Shown here piece after piece: positions 10,737-22,027 of a stretch of DNA of 64,000 nt (its first letter is position 1; each line of letters starts with the position of its first letter). Position numbers and translations under genes: made by a program. The stretch comes from Lepidostoma basale (Eukaryota; Arthropoda; Insecta; Trichoptera; Lepidostomatidae): assembly GCA_022606425.2 (NCBI GenBank), contig JAHDVF020000230.1:533501-597500 (forward strand). The letters are read 5' to 3'. Below the pieces are notes generated by a model. It was not told where the DNA came from, did no database searches, and saw only the letters and a program-made list of their open reading frames with translations.

Positions 10737-10985
10737 ACATGTACACCATAAAAAAAAAACATAATGTGTTATGTTATTTTTATATTGTTATTTTATTTTA
10801 TCTCGTTGAATTTTGCATTATTTGTTTTAGATTTATTTTCTGAAAGTTGGATGATCGAAATGTGCGCGGGAGATGCCTATTGGTGGCAATGAGGTTCGCA
10901 ACCCATCACACCACGTCTCCCGTGGGGTCCAACGAGAAAAATGGAGTGCCGCTTTGGTTAAAGTGTGGCAGTTAGTTTCTTATAT

Positions 10986-11384
10986 TCGTAGTAACACGAA
11001 ACGTACAAAAAGTATTGTACTATAGAACTGTCATTGGATGATCTAAAATAAACCAATACCTCTGTTCTATTAAACTAAGGGACACTTTAGTTTAGTTTTT
11101 AACACAAATAAATTAATGGAAATTGTAATTTCCAAGTAACCACTTGTGATAATTAATATTTCATACGAACATCGATTTTTGCCTGATTATCGCCAGCGTT
11201 CATTGTTTAAATTAATGTGACCTCGTAATTAAATTTGCCCTCCGGAATTCCCAAACTCCCCTTCAACCCCACTCGAGTTATTCATTCATAAAACGGGAAA
11301 AACAGTCTCATAAATTTCGCTTATTGATTCAGCTAACTGGCCGAAAACGAAGAGAGCAAAATAGACACGGTAAAGATGAGATTC
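10986..11384. other. Unassigned stretch
   Basis: No coding frame, terminal repeat or known family recognised. Confidence 0.5.
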
Positions 11385-11850
11385 TGTTCACGTACAACTA
11401 TTACGCCCTGCCCCGAAAAGGTAGGCAGAGAGAATAGACCGCCAAATTACTCAATCCTGACACACGTCACTAGCTTCCTCGTATTTAATATGGTCGACCT
11501 AAAAAATTTGGTTAATTTGGTCATGCCAAGTTTTCCTCAGTCTCCCTCGACTCCGTACTTCATTCACATCATTAACGTAACTTTCTTTACCATTATTACT
11601 TCATCCATGGGTTCCATATATCCAAATCAATGCAGGGATTATTTCATAATTTTGTTTACAATACTTTATTTCGCTCTACATTCCTTCCTTGTATCGGCAT
11701 TTGAAATTATTTCGTACATCGTTTTAATTCACATCGTTTTAGGAATCTCACCTCTATCATTTATTCTGCTCTCATCCATCCTAAACTAATTCTATGCTTT
11801 ACTTCCATACACCACGGTTGGTACTTAAACTCCATTGAGAACGGCCATTT
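11385..11850 (-). mobile_element. RTE LINE 3'-end fragment
   Basis: A minus-strand match to the RTE C-terminus and terminus: the GGGCAGGGCGTAATAG-like end lies near 11400, then diverged text for the TWHDQI and WFGHMER blocks and the YGSEAW region up to about 11850. It is heavily mutated. The 137-codon plus-strand frame here is antisense to it. Confidence 0.7.
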
Positions 11851-12169
11851 TTGATTTCACAACTGGTCATTTTGATCTCCCATGAAATATTATGATTGTT
11901 GTGAAAAGGAAGCAAAGAGCCAAATTTGTCACTGAATTTTAAAAGTTGGAAAAAAAATTTACTAGAACTTTAGCGCCAAATGAAGTCATCTGAAAACATA
12001 AATTGTATTTTTTAATATTTTTGAGGAAACGTTTTGAATCATCATTAATTCCATTCAACATTTATTTCAGTGGTGCTATTGGCTGCTCAATTTCAGGTAG
12101 CTTCACTTTTCCGCTCGCACAACACATTCATTGAGTTTCTCCTTTAAATTTCATCCCTTTGCAGTGTGG
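11851..12169. other. Unassigned stretch
   Basis: No coding frame or repeat recognised. Confidence 0.5.
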
Positions 12170-12621
12170 ACAAACTTTGTCCATTTTAACGATTTGAATA
12201 AATTTACTTGAGGTATTGTATTGAATATCTGGTTCGTATGAAAAAGAAATTCAATGGTGTGAAGCTTGGTAATTCAAATGTTGAATTTGCATTCGTCTTC
12301 GGCTTTGATCTATTTCTTCTTGACGTTGCTGAGATAAATGTCCTGCTCCACTTCTTCGCGCTTCTACTCGTATGTTTTAAGTGTTTCTTCCCGCTGATTT
12401 GCCAGTTCTTCTGCTCCCTTATGAATAGTTGTGACTCCAACACGTTCACTATCGCCTAAACGTTCTTGATTATTGTGGTTTGATGTTCTCTGACGTTCTG
12501 CGTTTGCGTGTTGAGTACGGCAGCCTATTTTGGAAATGAAGGAGGCATCACATAAATGGCGATCAACTTGGAAATTTTTAAATCTGTTTTTTGTAGGTTT
12601 TGTAAAGTTACGAACTGTCAT
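12170..12621 (-). pseudogene. Unrecognised charged ORF remnant
   Basis: Overlapping minus-strand frames (12621-12364 and 12449-12204) give a Cys/His-containing start (DRHLCDASFISKIGCRTQ) and then a Glu/Lys/Gln-rich stretch (GAEELANQREETLKTYE) likely to form a coiled coil. A stop and a frame change split it near 12366. The composition is less AT-biased than the flanks, which suggests former coding. I do not recognise the family; a transposon accessory protein is one possibility. Confidence 0.35.
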
Positions 12622-12978
12622 TCAGTCAATTTAAAACGTACAGAGAAAACAAATGAGTGAAAATAGGAATGACTTTTGTCAGATATAATTCGATTTTTAA
12701 ATCCGACTAAATTATTTTTATTTCTTAATTGTCGGGAAAATTATTGTAACTTTGGGTAAAATTGATAAAATGGCAACGTTGTGTAAAACTGTCATTCAGT
12801 ACTTGTTAACTATGGCAAATTAAAATGCTTAGAATGTTCCGTTTCCGTTGGAACTTCCGAAATAAAAAGATATATTAACACTCTTCTGCTAAAATGAAAT
12901 TTTCTGTAAAAAAATTGAGTTAATCCATAGATTACTTTCCAAGATTTGCGCGCAGAAACATACGGAACCTAAATTTTT

Positions 12979-13170
12979 ATGTATATAGATATTCTTTATG
13001 TGAAGATCATGGAAAAAAAGTCATGCGTCGGTCGACTCCAAAAAAGATGGGCTGATAAGATAGGTCACAGTCAGGAGAAGAAGATGGATAAGAGTCGCGC
13101 AGGATTGAATAACTATTGGAAACTATTTGAAGAGGAGAGATGGTTAGGGAGAATAAGATGAATATAAGTA
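12979..13170 (+). mobile_element. LINE C-terminal scrap (RTE-type endonuclease-RT)
   Basis: The 60-codon frame reads CVGRLQKRWADKIGHSQ, then NNYWKLFEEERW. This is the typical basic tail of RTE-type endonuclease-RT proteins (GRPxKRWxDDI...W..LEEAY). Only the very end of the element remains. Confidence 0.6.
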
Positions 13171-13329
13171 CATTTAACTTTTTCTGTTGTTTTATGCATT
13201 TAACTTTTTTTTTACTTTATAATTTTTTTACCAAATAGCAAAGCACTCCGAAGTCGTTCAAACTAAAATACACGTGGAATGAAACTTAATACATATTCAA
13301 AATAAATCTTATCCTTATTTTTTTTCTTT

Positions 13330-13470
13330 TCAGTCAATTTTACTCCACTGGTGGATATAGGTATCTTCTAAACTCTTCCAACATTTTCTATCTTGGGCTA
13401 TCTGTTGCTACCTACGACCCGCAATTTGGATAACATCACCCGTTCACCTTTTTGTGGTCTTCGTCGGAAT
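13330..13470 (-). mobile_element. LINE C-terminal scrap (RTE-type endonuclease-RT)
   Basis: The minus strand reads TGDVIQIAGRR, then QQIAQDRKCWKSLEDTYIHQ, with one internal stop. This is the conserved C-terminal end of RTE-type endonuclease-RT proteins. No other part of the element is present. Confidence 0.6.
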
Positions 13471-13486
13471 GCGCAAATAAAAGTGT

Positions 13487-14070
13487 GGTTTGTCAATTTG
13501 AAAACAATAGAAATTTATTAAAAATAAGGACTTACTATATAATTTATCCTTATGGTGGCCACCTAATTATAAACTAATTAGCCTAAAACAAGCTTAAAAC
13601 TAACTATTAACTAAAACCATGTTCGCCGAGCGCGGCTCCAGCCAAGAGGGCTAGCCTGCGCGAAGGGCGAGAAGAAGCGACGATTGGCAGCAGGATATGG
13701 GGTGAACCAGCCACGGCTCTCTCGCTCTCTGACGGGGCGGCGGCTGGGTCACGACGGGGAGGAAGACCACAGTTCTCTCTCGTTCTCTGACGGGGGCGGC
13801 GGTCTATCCTCTCTCCGCGAAATGTAAGGCGGCTGAGGGCGGCGACATCATATATTTGACCGGCCCCGACTCTCTCTCTTTCCTCCGAGGCTCTTGGCTT
13901 CTCGTGGCGGGGGCTAGGACCGGTCCGTATCTTGGCGGGGGCACGCGTCATTGTTTTGGCGCGCTTTCGCTTGGCGCGAAAATGTCAATTGTTTATTTAT
14001 TTCGCTTCACGAATGTTATTTATTTTTGTTTTACACCCTTCATTAAGCCCTTCCCGCGAGATACAACATC
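13487..14070 (-). mobile_element. GC-rich LTR-like module (tentative)
   Basis: A block of about 450 bases with a GC content far above its flanks, bounded by AT-rich DNA. On the minus strand it begins near TGTTGTATCTCGCGGG (14068), runs through the GC-rich part and ends after AATAAATTTCTATTG, which contains a polyadenylation-type AATAAA (about 13500). The motif TCTCTCGYTCTCTGACGGGG followed by CGGCGG occurs twice in the plus sequence (about 13717 and 13775). The layout resembles an LTR or a retroelement promoter region, but I found no target duplication or PBS. The 114- and 115-codon frames inside have arginine/proline-rich, non-protein-like composition. Confidence 0.35.
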
Positions 14071-15160
14071 GCGAGGAGGCAATTCACGTGACTTTTTCAC
14101 ACTTTTTAAGTCATTGTTTATTAATTTATGTATTTACACTATCGCGACGTGGTCGTTTGACTGTAAATTTCGAACTGTGTGGCGATTCAGTTCATTCATT
14201 TAGCTTGCATTGCGAGGGTTAGATTTTTTTTGTTCGCCGAAGTGAAGAGAATGCGGCCTTCTAGGAATTATACCTAAAGCGGGAAGGAAGGGTCACTTGT
14301 TCAAGTTTAACGAAGATTATGCGATGCAAGTTCGTTTGATAATTATTTTGAAATTGTGTAATTTTTTGTCACTGAATAATTCCACAACATGTGTAAAAAG
14401 GTTTATAAGATACATTTGTATAAGACTGTAAATAAAGTGTACCCCAGTTCGAAGCCAAAATTATTGGACTGCAAATGAAGCCAGCCGCGCAATAGGGGTT
14501 TAAGCACGGACAATTCTTTAGAATCATATGATAACAAAAAAACTACCGGACGAGGTAAAGCAGCGGATTCCACATTATGATGTTGGTGCATCTAACGCGT
14601 GATAAAATCGATAAGAGTAGGATTTTTGAGTTTATGTGTCTAGACAAGAAGAAAAACTTGAAGTTTCTAAATTTTTGCATGTTTTTTGTGTGAATATAAT
14701 GTTCATTAAAGAAATATCAGATTTGCTACTGTTTCAATTGATATTGAGAAACCCGTTCAAATATATCTGGTCTCGTTTACAAATTATTTACGATTTTATC
14801 GATGAAGTGGCTGATAAAAATAAAGGAAAAACAAAAACTATGAAGCATTTAATCTTAATTGTAATTGGGGTAAGTACCTTTATGTAAGGCGCAGGCGTAC
14901 TGCACCAGCCACCATAAAAGCCCGCCCTTAGACTCCGAACCTGTAACACAAATATGGCGGGCTCGTTTAAGTTTTCAAAATAATGGATAAAAATCCAATA
15001 TTTTGAAAAGTTTGCTTATTTCTAGTTTTTATTTTACTTCAATGAAACCTACTTTATAAATGGTTGCAGGGGTGGCTAATATGTGATTCTACGAAGCATT
15101 TTTTGTGAACTGTAAAGGTTTGTTTTTACTTGTTCATGTTATTTGAAAATAAAACTAAAT
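14071..15160. other. Unassigned stretch with a possible ORF relic
   Basis: Mostly AT-rich. At 14440-14590 the plus strand reads NYWTANEASRAIG, then KKLPDEVKQRIPHYDVGAS with stops between, which has some coding character but no family I can name. The rest has no recognisable content. Confidence 0.35.
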
Positions 15161-15164
15161 AATC

Positions 15165-15235
15165 AACTAACCATCACGCCATCTCTCCACAGGGGTAAGC
15201 ATAAATAATATACCTCCACTCTGTTCTTTCCTCAA
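15165..15235 (-). mobile_element. RTE LINE terminal scrap
   Basis: AACCATCACGCCATCTCTCC with the following GGGGTAAGC stretch is the extreme RTE 3' terminus (minus strand), truncated after about 70 bases. Confidence 0.6.
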
Positions 15236-15737
15236 TATAACTTATTTATCATTATTATAAAGTTAAGTAATTATGACTTTCTGCTATAAGCAGCATCACA
15301 CCATTTAGTTACTGAAGACATAAAAGTCCCGCTTCGGTTTCTGAGCAATGAGAATTCTTCTCTTTTATCATCTCTGCGAGTATAAAGGATAACCACAAGC
15401 ATCATACATATCGCTGTCCCGTTTGACATCTTTGTTGAAAGAAGTCAAACATTTTTTCCTCTCAACTCTGTCACCCATAGTTCTTCCTTCGTATAGATAT
15501 TGATTTTCATTCAAACAGGACCCATTTTTTTTTCGCAAATGCATGCATGCTTAAACATGCTTATGATTTATTCATTTTGCCATTTTTTTAAACATAAATC
15601 AGTACACTCGTACCTGGTATACATAAAGTTAAAAATAAAAATTATTTATTTATTGCCATTACCTTACATTTACGAATATTGGTTGTTGATTTTATTGGAT
15701 AGAATTTTGTAGTAAAAACATTTTAACTATTATTATT
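15236..15737. other. Unassigned stretch
   Basis: The 70-codon frame at 15500-15712 is AT-driven and has no recognisable motif. Nothing else seen. Confidence 0.45.
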
Positions 15738-15835
15738 AACTAACTATCAGGCGCTCTGCCGAAGGGGTAGGCTGAAAGAACGGACCGCCATTTTTTCTTC
15801 TTTCCTAACACTTCTTTCGATTTATCAATATTTTT
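15738..15835 (-). mobile_element. RTE LINE terminal scrap
   Basis: TAACTAACTATCAGGCGCTC followed by CCGAAGGGGTAGGCTGAAAG is another RTE 3' tip in minus orientation, about 100 bases long and mutated. Confidence 0.6.
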
Positions 15836-15844
15836 TTCAGTTTA

Positions 15845-17160
15845 TCAAATCAAATCAGTTTATTAACTCAAAAGACATTACAAACAGCAAAATGTTTAAG
15901 GCATCTTTGAGGTACAGGTAAAATATTATAAAAATACAACATAATACCAGGAACGCATTAGAGGTGGTTCGACATTAGGAAGACAAGATACTTTCTAAAA
16001 TCAAGAGTGTCTTCTGAACGTACCTTCACTAATATGAAAGACGTCGATCTCCGAGAAGACCGCGTTCAGCAGACTAATTGCTCTTCCCACCGGTGTCACC
16101 AGAGGCAGATTGGTTCTGGTAACCAGTAGGTTAAACAATATGTGCTGTCGCTGTCGGAGAAATTTATCGGGGACAAAAAGACCAACACCCTCTAGCACGG
16201 CCAAGTTCTCGAAATATCCCCTGATTAATTTAAAGAAATGGGTAATGAGATGTCCATCTCTTTGAAGTATACGGATAACTACCATACTCCTTCATGTAAA
16301 GATACCTCAGCATTTTTTTCTGAACCCTCTCCAACATAACGGAATATCTCGCCTCACGAGGACTCCATACCACAGAACCACTTTCGAGTCTGCTCCGAAC
16401 CAACGCGTTGTATAGGACTCTGAGCACATTGGGATCTCTGAAAACTTTTCCGGTCTGTATGATGAAGCCCAGCATCCTCAGTGCAATGTCACAAATCCTC
16501 TCCCCCCTATGTGTCCGAGAAATCAGCCCATTCTCATAGATGATTTCGAGATCCTTCATCGTAGATACAGGTGTTAGTTGCCGGTTGTTCATTGTGTATT
16601 TATGGTACACAGTTCTTAACGCTCTGGTAAAAGATAGCATAACGCACTTTAAATTACATTTTATTATTGTGACTCCAGTTAACAATTTTATCAATGTCCT
16701 ACTGAAGGCGAAGACAGTCGTCAGGATTGTTAATTTCTAGGAATAATTTTAGATCATCAGCAAATAAAAAAATTGCGAGGAGTTTATCATCTTCAAAATA
16801 TCATTTTTATGAAGATGGTAAAGAGGCGTGGCCCAAGTTTTGTACCTTGTGGGACCCCTGAATTTATTATACAAGAAAAGTTTCCGATTGAAAAATTCCG
16901 TATGAGACGAATTTTTTACTCCCCGTGAGGTAACTAATAAAAAAACATAATCAACTGAGAAGAGAATCCAATTTGAGAAAGCTTTGCTATCAGAATGTCG
17001 TGGTTCACAGTATCAAAGGCCTTTGAGAAATCATTATATGAACAGTCAACTTGGTGAACATTATCCAAGGCCCTGATATGTATTCTGTGAATACCATGAG
17101 ATTAGTTTCAGTAGAGCGCCCCTTCCTGAATCCATGTTGTTTTGACGATATGAATAAAAA
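15845..17160 (-). mobile_element. Jockey/CR1-like LINE, 3' portion
   Basis: A minus-strand LINE ending at its TTGAT-repeat tail (15845-15856). From right to left the minus strand shows RT text with NSGVPQGTKLGP (about 16850), then the C-terminal frame 16694-16230 (VYHKYTMNNRQLTPVSTMKD, RVLYNALVRSRLESGSVVWS, SVMLERVQKKMLRYLY) and the frame 16285-16001 (TNLPLVTPVGRAISLLNAVF, EIDVFHISEGTFRRH). Stops and shifts make it non-functional. Related copies are at 27943, 29745, 31136, 58205 and 61015. Confidence 0.8.
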
Positions 17161-17824
17161 AATTCAACATGTTTTTTTTTATTTCCCACCCCCTCAGTTT
17201 TTTCTGACCGATCTCAAACTGATGCCAGGAAAAAATATTAAATTTAATTCATTATTCATGAATAAAAATTTTCTGAACAATTTGCATGATTTTCATCTAA
17301 AATAACCTAAAAAATTCATCCAAACATTTTATTCCACGGCTAAGATTTTAAAGGCTGCTATTTGATTATTTTGAAACGTTAAATATACATTATTAAGGTT
17401 CACTACAAAAGCTTAAGATAATAAATAACGAAGAAAATATAAGGCTCGTATTTTGTCAGCATTTCCAAGTTCATTGACTCTGCTACTTGAAAAACACATG
17501 TATCCCTAACTCTTTTTCAGCTCACAATCAGGTTCACATCATGCTGAGTCAACAATACTATTGATTGAATCGAGAGAGTATAAAATAATTTGTTTTTTAC
17601 ACGTAAGAAGAATTTATTTGAACTTTCTCGAAATCAAAACTGATGGACTTGTCTAAATTTTCAAAAAGGCTTAATCCTTATTTCCATTATTTATTATTTT
17701 TTGTGAATAAAATAAAAAATAAAATGAGAATTGTAATTTTGCCAACTTATCGGGTTTGTACCCAAGCTTCCTCAGGGTAAAAACTAAACAAAATACACTT
17801 TACATGGACTAAAAAATATATCTC
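17161..17824. other. AT-rich stretch with a damaged hammerhead-like motif
   Basis: Mostly featureless. On the minus strand at 17785-17750, ACCCTGAGGAAGCTTGGGT then ACAAACCCG resembles the CTGANGA...GAAAC core with the second half changed to CAAAC. No gene is visible. Confidence 0.4.
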
Positions 17825-18338
17825 CTTCTTCTTCAAGTGCCCTGTTGGGTCCCCCCAACGTTGGCGATCACCTCGGCGAATCTGTCCCTGTCCTGCGCCG
17901 CTCGGAACAACTCCTCAACACTTCGGATGCCGGTCCACTCCCTCACGTTTCGCAGCCAGGACATTTGTCTCCTTCCGGGCCTTCGGCGTCCCTCAATTTT
18001 TCCCTCCAATATCAGTTGGAGAAGGTGGTACTTTTCCCCACGCAGTATATGACCTTTCGAAACTTGATAGTTGATAAAAATTCTCTGTCAACTCTAGCTC
18101 GCCTTAGGACTTCGGTATTGCTAACAATGTCTGTCCAGGGAACTCTGAGCATTCGGCGATGGAGCCACATTTCAAATGCTTCCAGTCTGTTCATTGAGTT
18201 AACTTTCAGGCTCCAAGTTTCACACCCGTACAATAAAACAGACCACACATAGCATTTGATCATTCTCTGGCGGAGTTTCAAGTTTACGTTATCATTGCAG
18301 AAGAGTGATTTCATATATATACGTTCAATTGGACGCAT
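17825..18338 (-). mobile_element. RTE-type LINE C-terminus
   Basis: The frame 18338-18012 reads NLKLRQRMIKCYVWSVLLYG, CETWSLKV, EAFEMWLHRRMLRVPWTD, VLRRARV. It continues after a stop with GRRPGRRQMSWLRNVREW, ELFRAAQDRDRFAEVIANV. This is the standard C-terminal half of RTE-type endonuclease-RT proteins. The 5' side stops where a mariner-like element begins (18347). Confidence 0.8.
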
Positions 18339-18346
18339 ATATATAA

Positions 18347-19065
18347 AGGGTGTCCGGTGGTAGAATAAGGTTTTAAATTTCGAATTTCTCTGTAACGGCT
18401 AAGCAGAGGAGTATGGAAGGGGCCGCGTTAGCATTGGCATTTGTGCGGGTTATTCAATCACGATATCGCAGTGGACGGGAGAGCAACGTGCGTTCGCAAT
18501 CGAAGCGTATTTAAAGGCTCATGATTCGTGTGCAACTGCGCGTCGATTATTTAGTACGCGTTAGAATATTCAACGTTTACGTGACGCCAAAAGTGTAGAT
18601 TTGATTTGATCATGGGTGTGGAGGTTCCTAACAACAAGTTGAGTGGCAAACGACTCACGGTCGGGGCCCAGCAGGATGTCGAGAACAAATCAAAACATCG
18701 AACTCGTCCCGAACAGTTTGCACTATAATCCGCGTCAGTCCGTGCGCAAGAGAGCGGCTACCCTAGGGCTTCCAAAAACTATTGTGCACAAAAAATATTG
18801 AAGTGTAAATAAGCAGAATTGCCGTTATTGGTCACCTAAAGAACAAAACCCACGCTTAAAACATCTACAGCCACTTCACAGTCTCAAAGTGATAGTCTGG
18901 TGTGCATTTTCAAGCAGTGGAATAATCGGACCCTATTTTTTTAAATCGTCGAGGGCAAGCCATTACTGTGAACGGGGTTTCTTATCGGCGCATGCTTAAC
19001 GATTATTTTTTGCCAAAAATGAGAGAACATCCTGCCTCCCCTTCACACACATGGTTCCAGCAAGC
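18347..19065 (+). mobile_element. Mariner-like (DUF4817 type) transposase relic, plus half of a fused pair
   Basis: It begins with terminal-repeat-like AAGGGTGTCCGGTGGTAG. Plus-strand coding remnants: ISQWTGEQRAFAIEAYLKAH (N-terminal helix-turn-helix of the DUF4817 group), YWSPKEQNP, LHSLKVIVWCAFSSSGIIGP (catalytic-region block) and TWFQQ near 19060. Stops and shifts are frequent. The C-terminus and right terminus are missing; the sequence joins another relic in opposite orientation. Confidence 0.65.
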
Positions 19066-19706
19066 TCAAATCGAAGGACAAATCGGGAGAGCGGGCCGGC
19101 CACTCAAAATCGCCCCTAATTGAGATAAGGCACTCTGGGAAGTATTCCCTCAAAACAGCCATCGATGCTCTTGCAGTGTGTGCCGTTGCACCTTCGCTAT
19201 CTTGTATGGATAGAAATAGAAATCATCACGAAGAATTCTCCTTAAAGAACGATCGGAAAGTCCAAGGGCAGACGAATGTTTGCGCGCAGAACACCGTGGT
19301 GATCGCAACATTGAAGCTCTCACTGCCTCAATGTTCTCAGGTGATCTAATAATACGAGGGACTTCTTCGACTTCGGACAGTTCTTTGTCTTGTCGCACTT
19401 GAGGTTTGTCTGAACGGGGTGACTTACATAACATTGATTTCCGGTCCGGGACAGGGGTCAATGGGGCTAAATTAAAGCGATTCCGAAAGGCGCGCTGGGT
19501 TGCGATCACAGAACATCCGTTCGAAAAGTAGACATCAACGGCAAACGCACGCTCCTCACTGTTCCAACGCATGATTCTAACTAATTTGTGTTGAGATTAA
19601 ACTTCATAGTTCCGCCTCTCGAATGAGACCACAAGCGCTCCGCTACAACATCAACTGATTGAATGGCGCGCATTTAAAAAAATGAAGTTATGCTGCTGCA
19701 CCCTGT
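19066..19706 (-). mobile_element. Mariner-like (DUF4817 type) transposase relic, minus half of a fused pair
   Basis: The frame 19572-19150 (140 codons) starts MRWNSEERAFAVDVYFSNG and continues RSPENIEAVRASMLRSPRCS, ALGLSDRSLRRIL, FYFYPYKIAKVQRHTLQEH: the HTH half of a DUF4817-type mariner transposase. It then jumps to EWPARSPDLS (19125-19080), the block around the last catalytic Asp, so the central catalytic part is deleted. The outer end is AGGGTGCAGCAGCATAACTT (minus), different from the terminus of its partner. Confidence 0.65.
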
Positions 19707-19732
19707 ACTTCTATCATTTTTTTTTAATATTC

Positions 19733-20020
19733 ATATACCGTGTCATGCATGCACGTCAATATCATCGACTCCTCACGTGACCGACATTTAATATTTGATT
19801 GATTTGATTGTGCCACCATATTACATGAATTTTCCTCAGTCTTCCTTTATTTATTGTACCGGTTGCATCGTTAACATTTACTTTATTTTACAATATTTCT
19901 TCATTTATTCTTTCCATGTGACATTGGAATCTAAATGACCCTTTGATTATTTTGTTCGTAACACTTTCATTTGTGCTTCATACAATTTTCATATTCGCAT
20001 TTGGCACACTATCATAAAGA
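19733..20020 (-). mobile_element. RTE LINE 3'-end fragment
   Basis: A minus-strand match to the RTE C-terminal coding end (RACMTR, NIKCRSREESMILTC-like, TIKSIKY and RWFG blocks, all diverged). The extreme terminus is lacking. Confidence 0.6.
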
Positions 20021-20225
20021 CTCTAGTATTGACATTATACTTACTATAAGCTTGATTGACACATGCGTCCATTGTGCCTATAATGTAAAGAAGACGAATC
20101 GTAAACACAATGCGCACGGATATAATTTAAGCTTGTAAAAGTTATAAAATCAAATATTTAGAAATCACTAGTAATACAAACATTTAACGCGGTGGCTAAT
20201 GTTAAAAGTGATACAATGCTTTTTC

Positions 20226-21368
20226 CGCCAACTGTGGATAACGTTCTAACTATGTACACCAAAATTGTTGTAAACATGGAGCAGTGTCTTTAACACTGCT
20301 AACCAAACCCTATCTTCTGTTGAAGAATGGATGGACTCTAATCTCTTAACATTAAATTTATTAAAAACAAAATATCCCACTTTTAGTTTAACAAAAACAA
20401 ACCAACCGGAGGCTGGTAAAAACCTCATAATTCATGAAAATTCTAATTGTACCCAGCTCACTTCGTGTTCTTGTCTTCCTTTGGAATGGGTCAGTTGTAT
20501 AAAATACCTAGGTATAACTTTGGACAATAACCTAAGATGGAATTCACATATAACTTCACTAACCTCACGTGTTAGAAAATTATCATATGCTTTTAGATGC
20601 CTCCGAGAAATTCTAGACCCCAAGATGTGTGTTTTGCCCTATGTCAATCTGTGATAACCTATGGGATATTGAGCTGAGGTGCTTGCGAAAAATCTACAAT
20701 TGACCCCCTAATTAAGTCCCATAAAAATATATTGCGCATTATTACCAGAAAACCCATTAGGCATCCTTCTTCCTTGTTGTTCAATGAATATCAAATTCTT
20801 AGTATTCGACAACTTTACAATAAAATATCAGCCATCTTCTCTAAATTTAAAATTTCATACTCGAGATCACAACAAAACCGTCTCACATTCCTCTCACCTT
20901 AATTTTAAAGTTCCTCGCTGTCGCTCAGCTCTAGTCCAAAAACAATTTCCATTCCGCGCGCCCTATATTTTCAATCGTCTTCCTTAGAATCTCAAATCTA
21001 TAACGACATTAAAAAATTTAAACGTGCTCTTACCAAATATATGAAGGTGTCAACCATAGACATTGAAAATATATTTTTCTTTTAGATTTAGAAGAGTTTT
21101 ATATATCCTAGTATGTTAATTTATTATCACAACTTTCCTAGCATGTAATTTTAATTATATCATCAAGTTGCGATTACCAATGTTAGCAAAAGATTACTAA
21201 CAAATAATAACAAACCGCCATTTTACTAACAATGCTACTAACATGCTATTTTATGTAGTTGTCACGATACAGGCCATGCCTAGTGTGACAACTACAGTCC
21301 ATATTTTTTTTGTCAAATTAATGTATAACATGTACGAGTATAAATAAAATAAATAAAATAAAATAAAT
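20226..21368 (+). mobile_element. LINE (Jockey/CR1-like) C-terminus with AAATA tail
   Basis: Coding remnants: VEEWMDSNLLTLNLLKTKY, SCIKYLGITLDNNLRWNSHI, TSRVRKLSYAFRCLREILD; after a shift, GACEKSTIDPLIKSHKNILR, NEYQILSIRQLYNKISAIF; last stop near 21083. These match the RT C-terminal region of Jockey/CR1-type LINEs. A 3' UTR-like stretch ends in AAATA repeats (21342-21368). It is 5'-truncated and directly abuts a hAT-like fragment on its right. Confidence 0.75.
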
Positions 21369-21615
21369 GTAATTGTTCGAATTCCATTTGAATATCTCTA
21401 CTGTCTCGCAATTCAATAAGAACGTCTTTTTTTAAATCACTATCATCTATCGAATTTAGGTTATATAGAAATGAATCCAGTATCCATCTCTGAGTTTTGC
21501 TAATAATTCCTGTAGAAAAACATCCATTGAATGATTCGCTCAATCGTTTCAAATGTTTTGCTATGTTGGCTATAATTGTATTTTTTCCGTTTTTCACAAA
21601 AATTGAATCAAGCAA
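21369..21615 (-). pseudogene. hAT-type (ZBED5/GTF2IRD2-like) transposase fragment
   Basis: The 100-codon minus frame reads LSESFNGCFSTGIISKTQRW, ILDSFLYNLNSIDDSDLKKD, LIELRDSRDIQMEFEQ. The spacing W(I/V)...PF...L...E(L)IELR.D....EF resembles the pre-dimerisation segment of hAT-derived proteins. The similarity ends exactly where the neighbouring LINE tail begins, so the LINE probably inserted here. The rest of the transposase was not found on the far side. Confidence 0.45.
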
Positions 21616-22027
21616 GGGAAAGTTGGAAATTGTAAGAATAATATAAACTCAATTCTCAATTTATTTCTAAATAAGTGCCCATACCCAAGGGGAGATTTCG
21701 ATGTGGGTCGCTGCATGTTTCCTGCGTGCAAAGTGTACAGATTTACAATTTTGTTTTTTGGGATGATTTATGAGGGAATGCACCAAATTCTCAGTGACAA
21801 CTTGTAAAATTTACTATGTGCCCGAACTTTACGAGTTACTCCGTAGAAGAACTTTTTAAAATTAGATCTAACCTGTTCCCACGCTGTCTTCGCCGGACGA
21901 ACCGAAGATAAAAAGATATTTCGTTTTATTATTATGTGTACTTTAGTTATTATGTCATATTATTATTTTTGTGTACTTTCAGTTGTAGTAATTATGTAGA
22001 GAAATATAATATATACGAAATAATGTC
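21616..22027. other. Unassigned stretch
   Basis: No recognised gene or repeat. Confidence 0.45.

Larger units (their letters stand above)
8478..10985 (+). mobile_element. RTE-derived non-autonomous element, copy 1, split by an LTR insertion
   Basis: Left part 8478-8575 and right part 10737-10985 together match an uninterrupted copy at about 40356-40740. The right part carries the RTE 5' region (GGGAGATGCC, then GGTGGCAATGAGGTTCGCAA, 10868-10895) joined directly to RTE 3' sequence (GTGTGGCAGTTAG, 10965-10977) through the junction GGTTAAAGTGTGGCAGT. The same junction is in the other copy. The 3' end is truncated here. It has no coding capacity and would depend on RTE proteins. Confidence 0.75.

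Noticed and set aside
13607..14203. Arg/Pro-rich 114- and 115-codon frames
   Set aside because: They arise from the GC-rich block. Composition is unlike a protein, overlapping frames exist on both strands, and no motif is seen.
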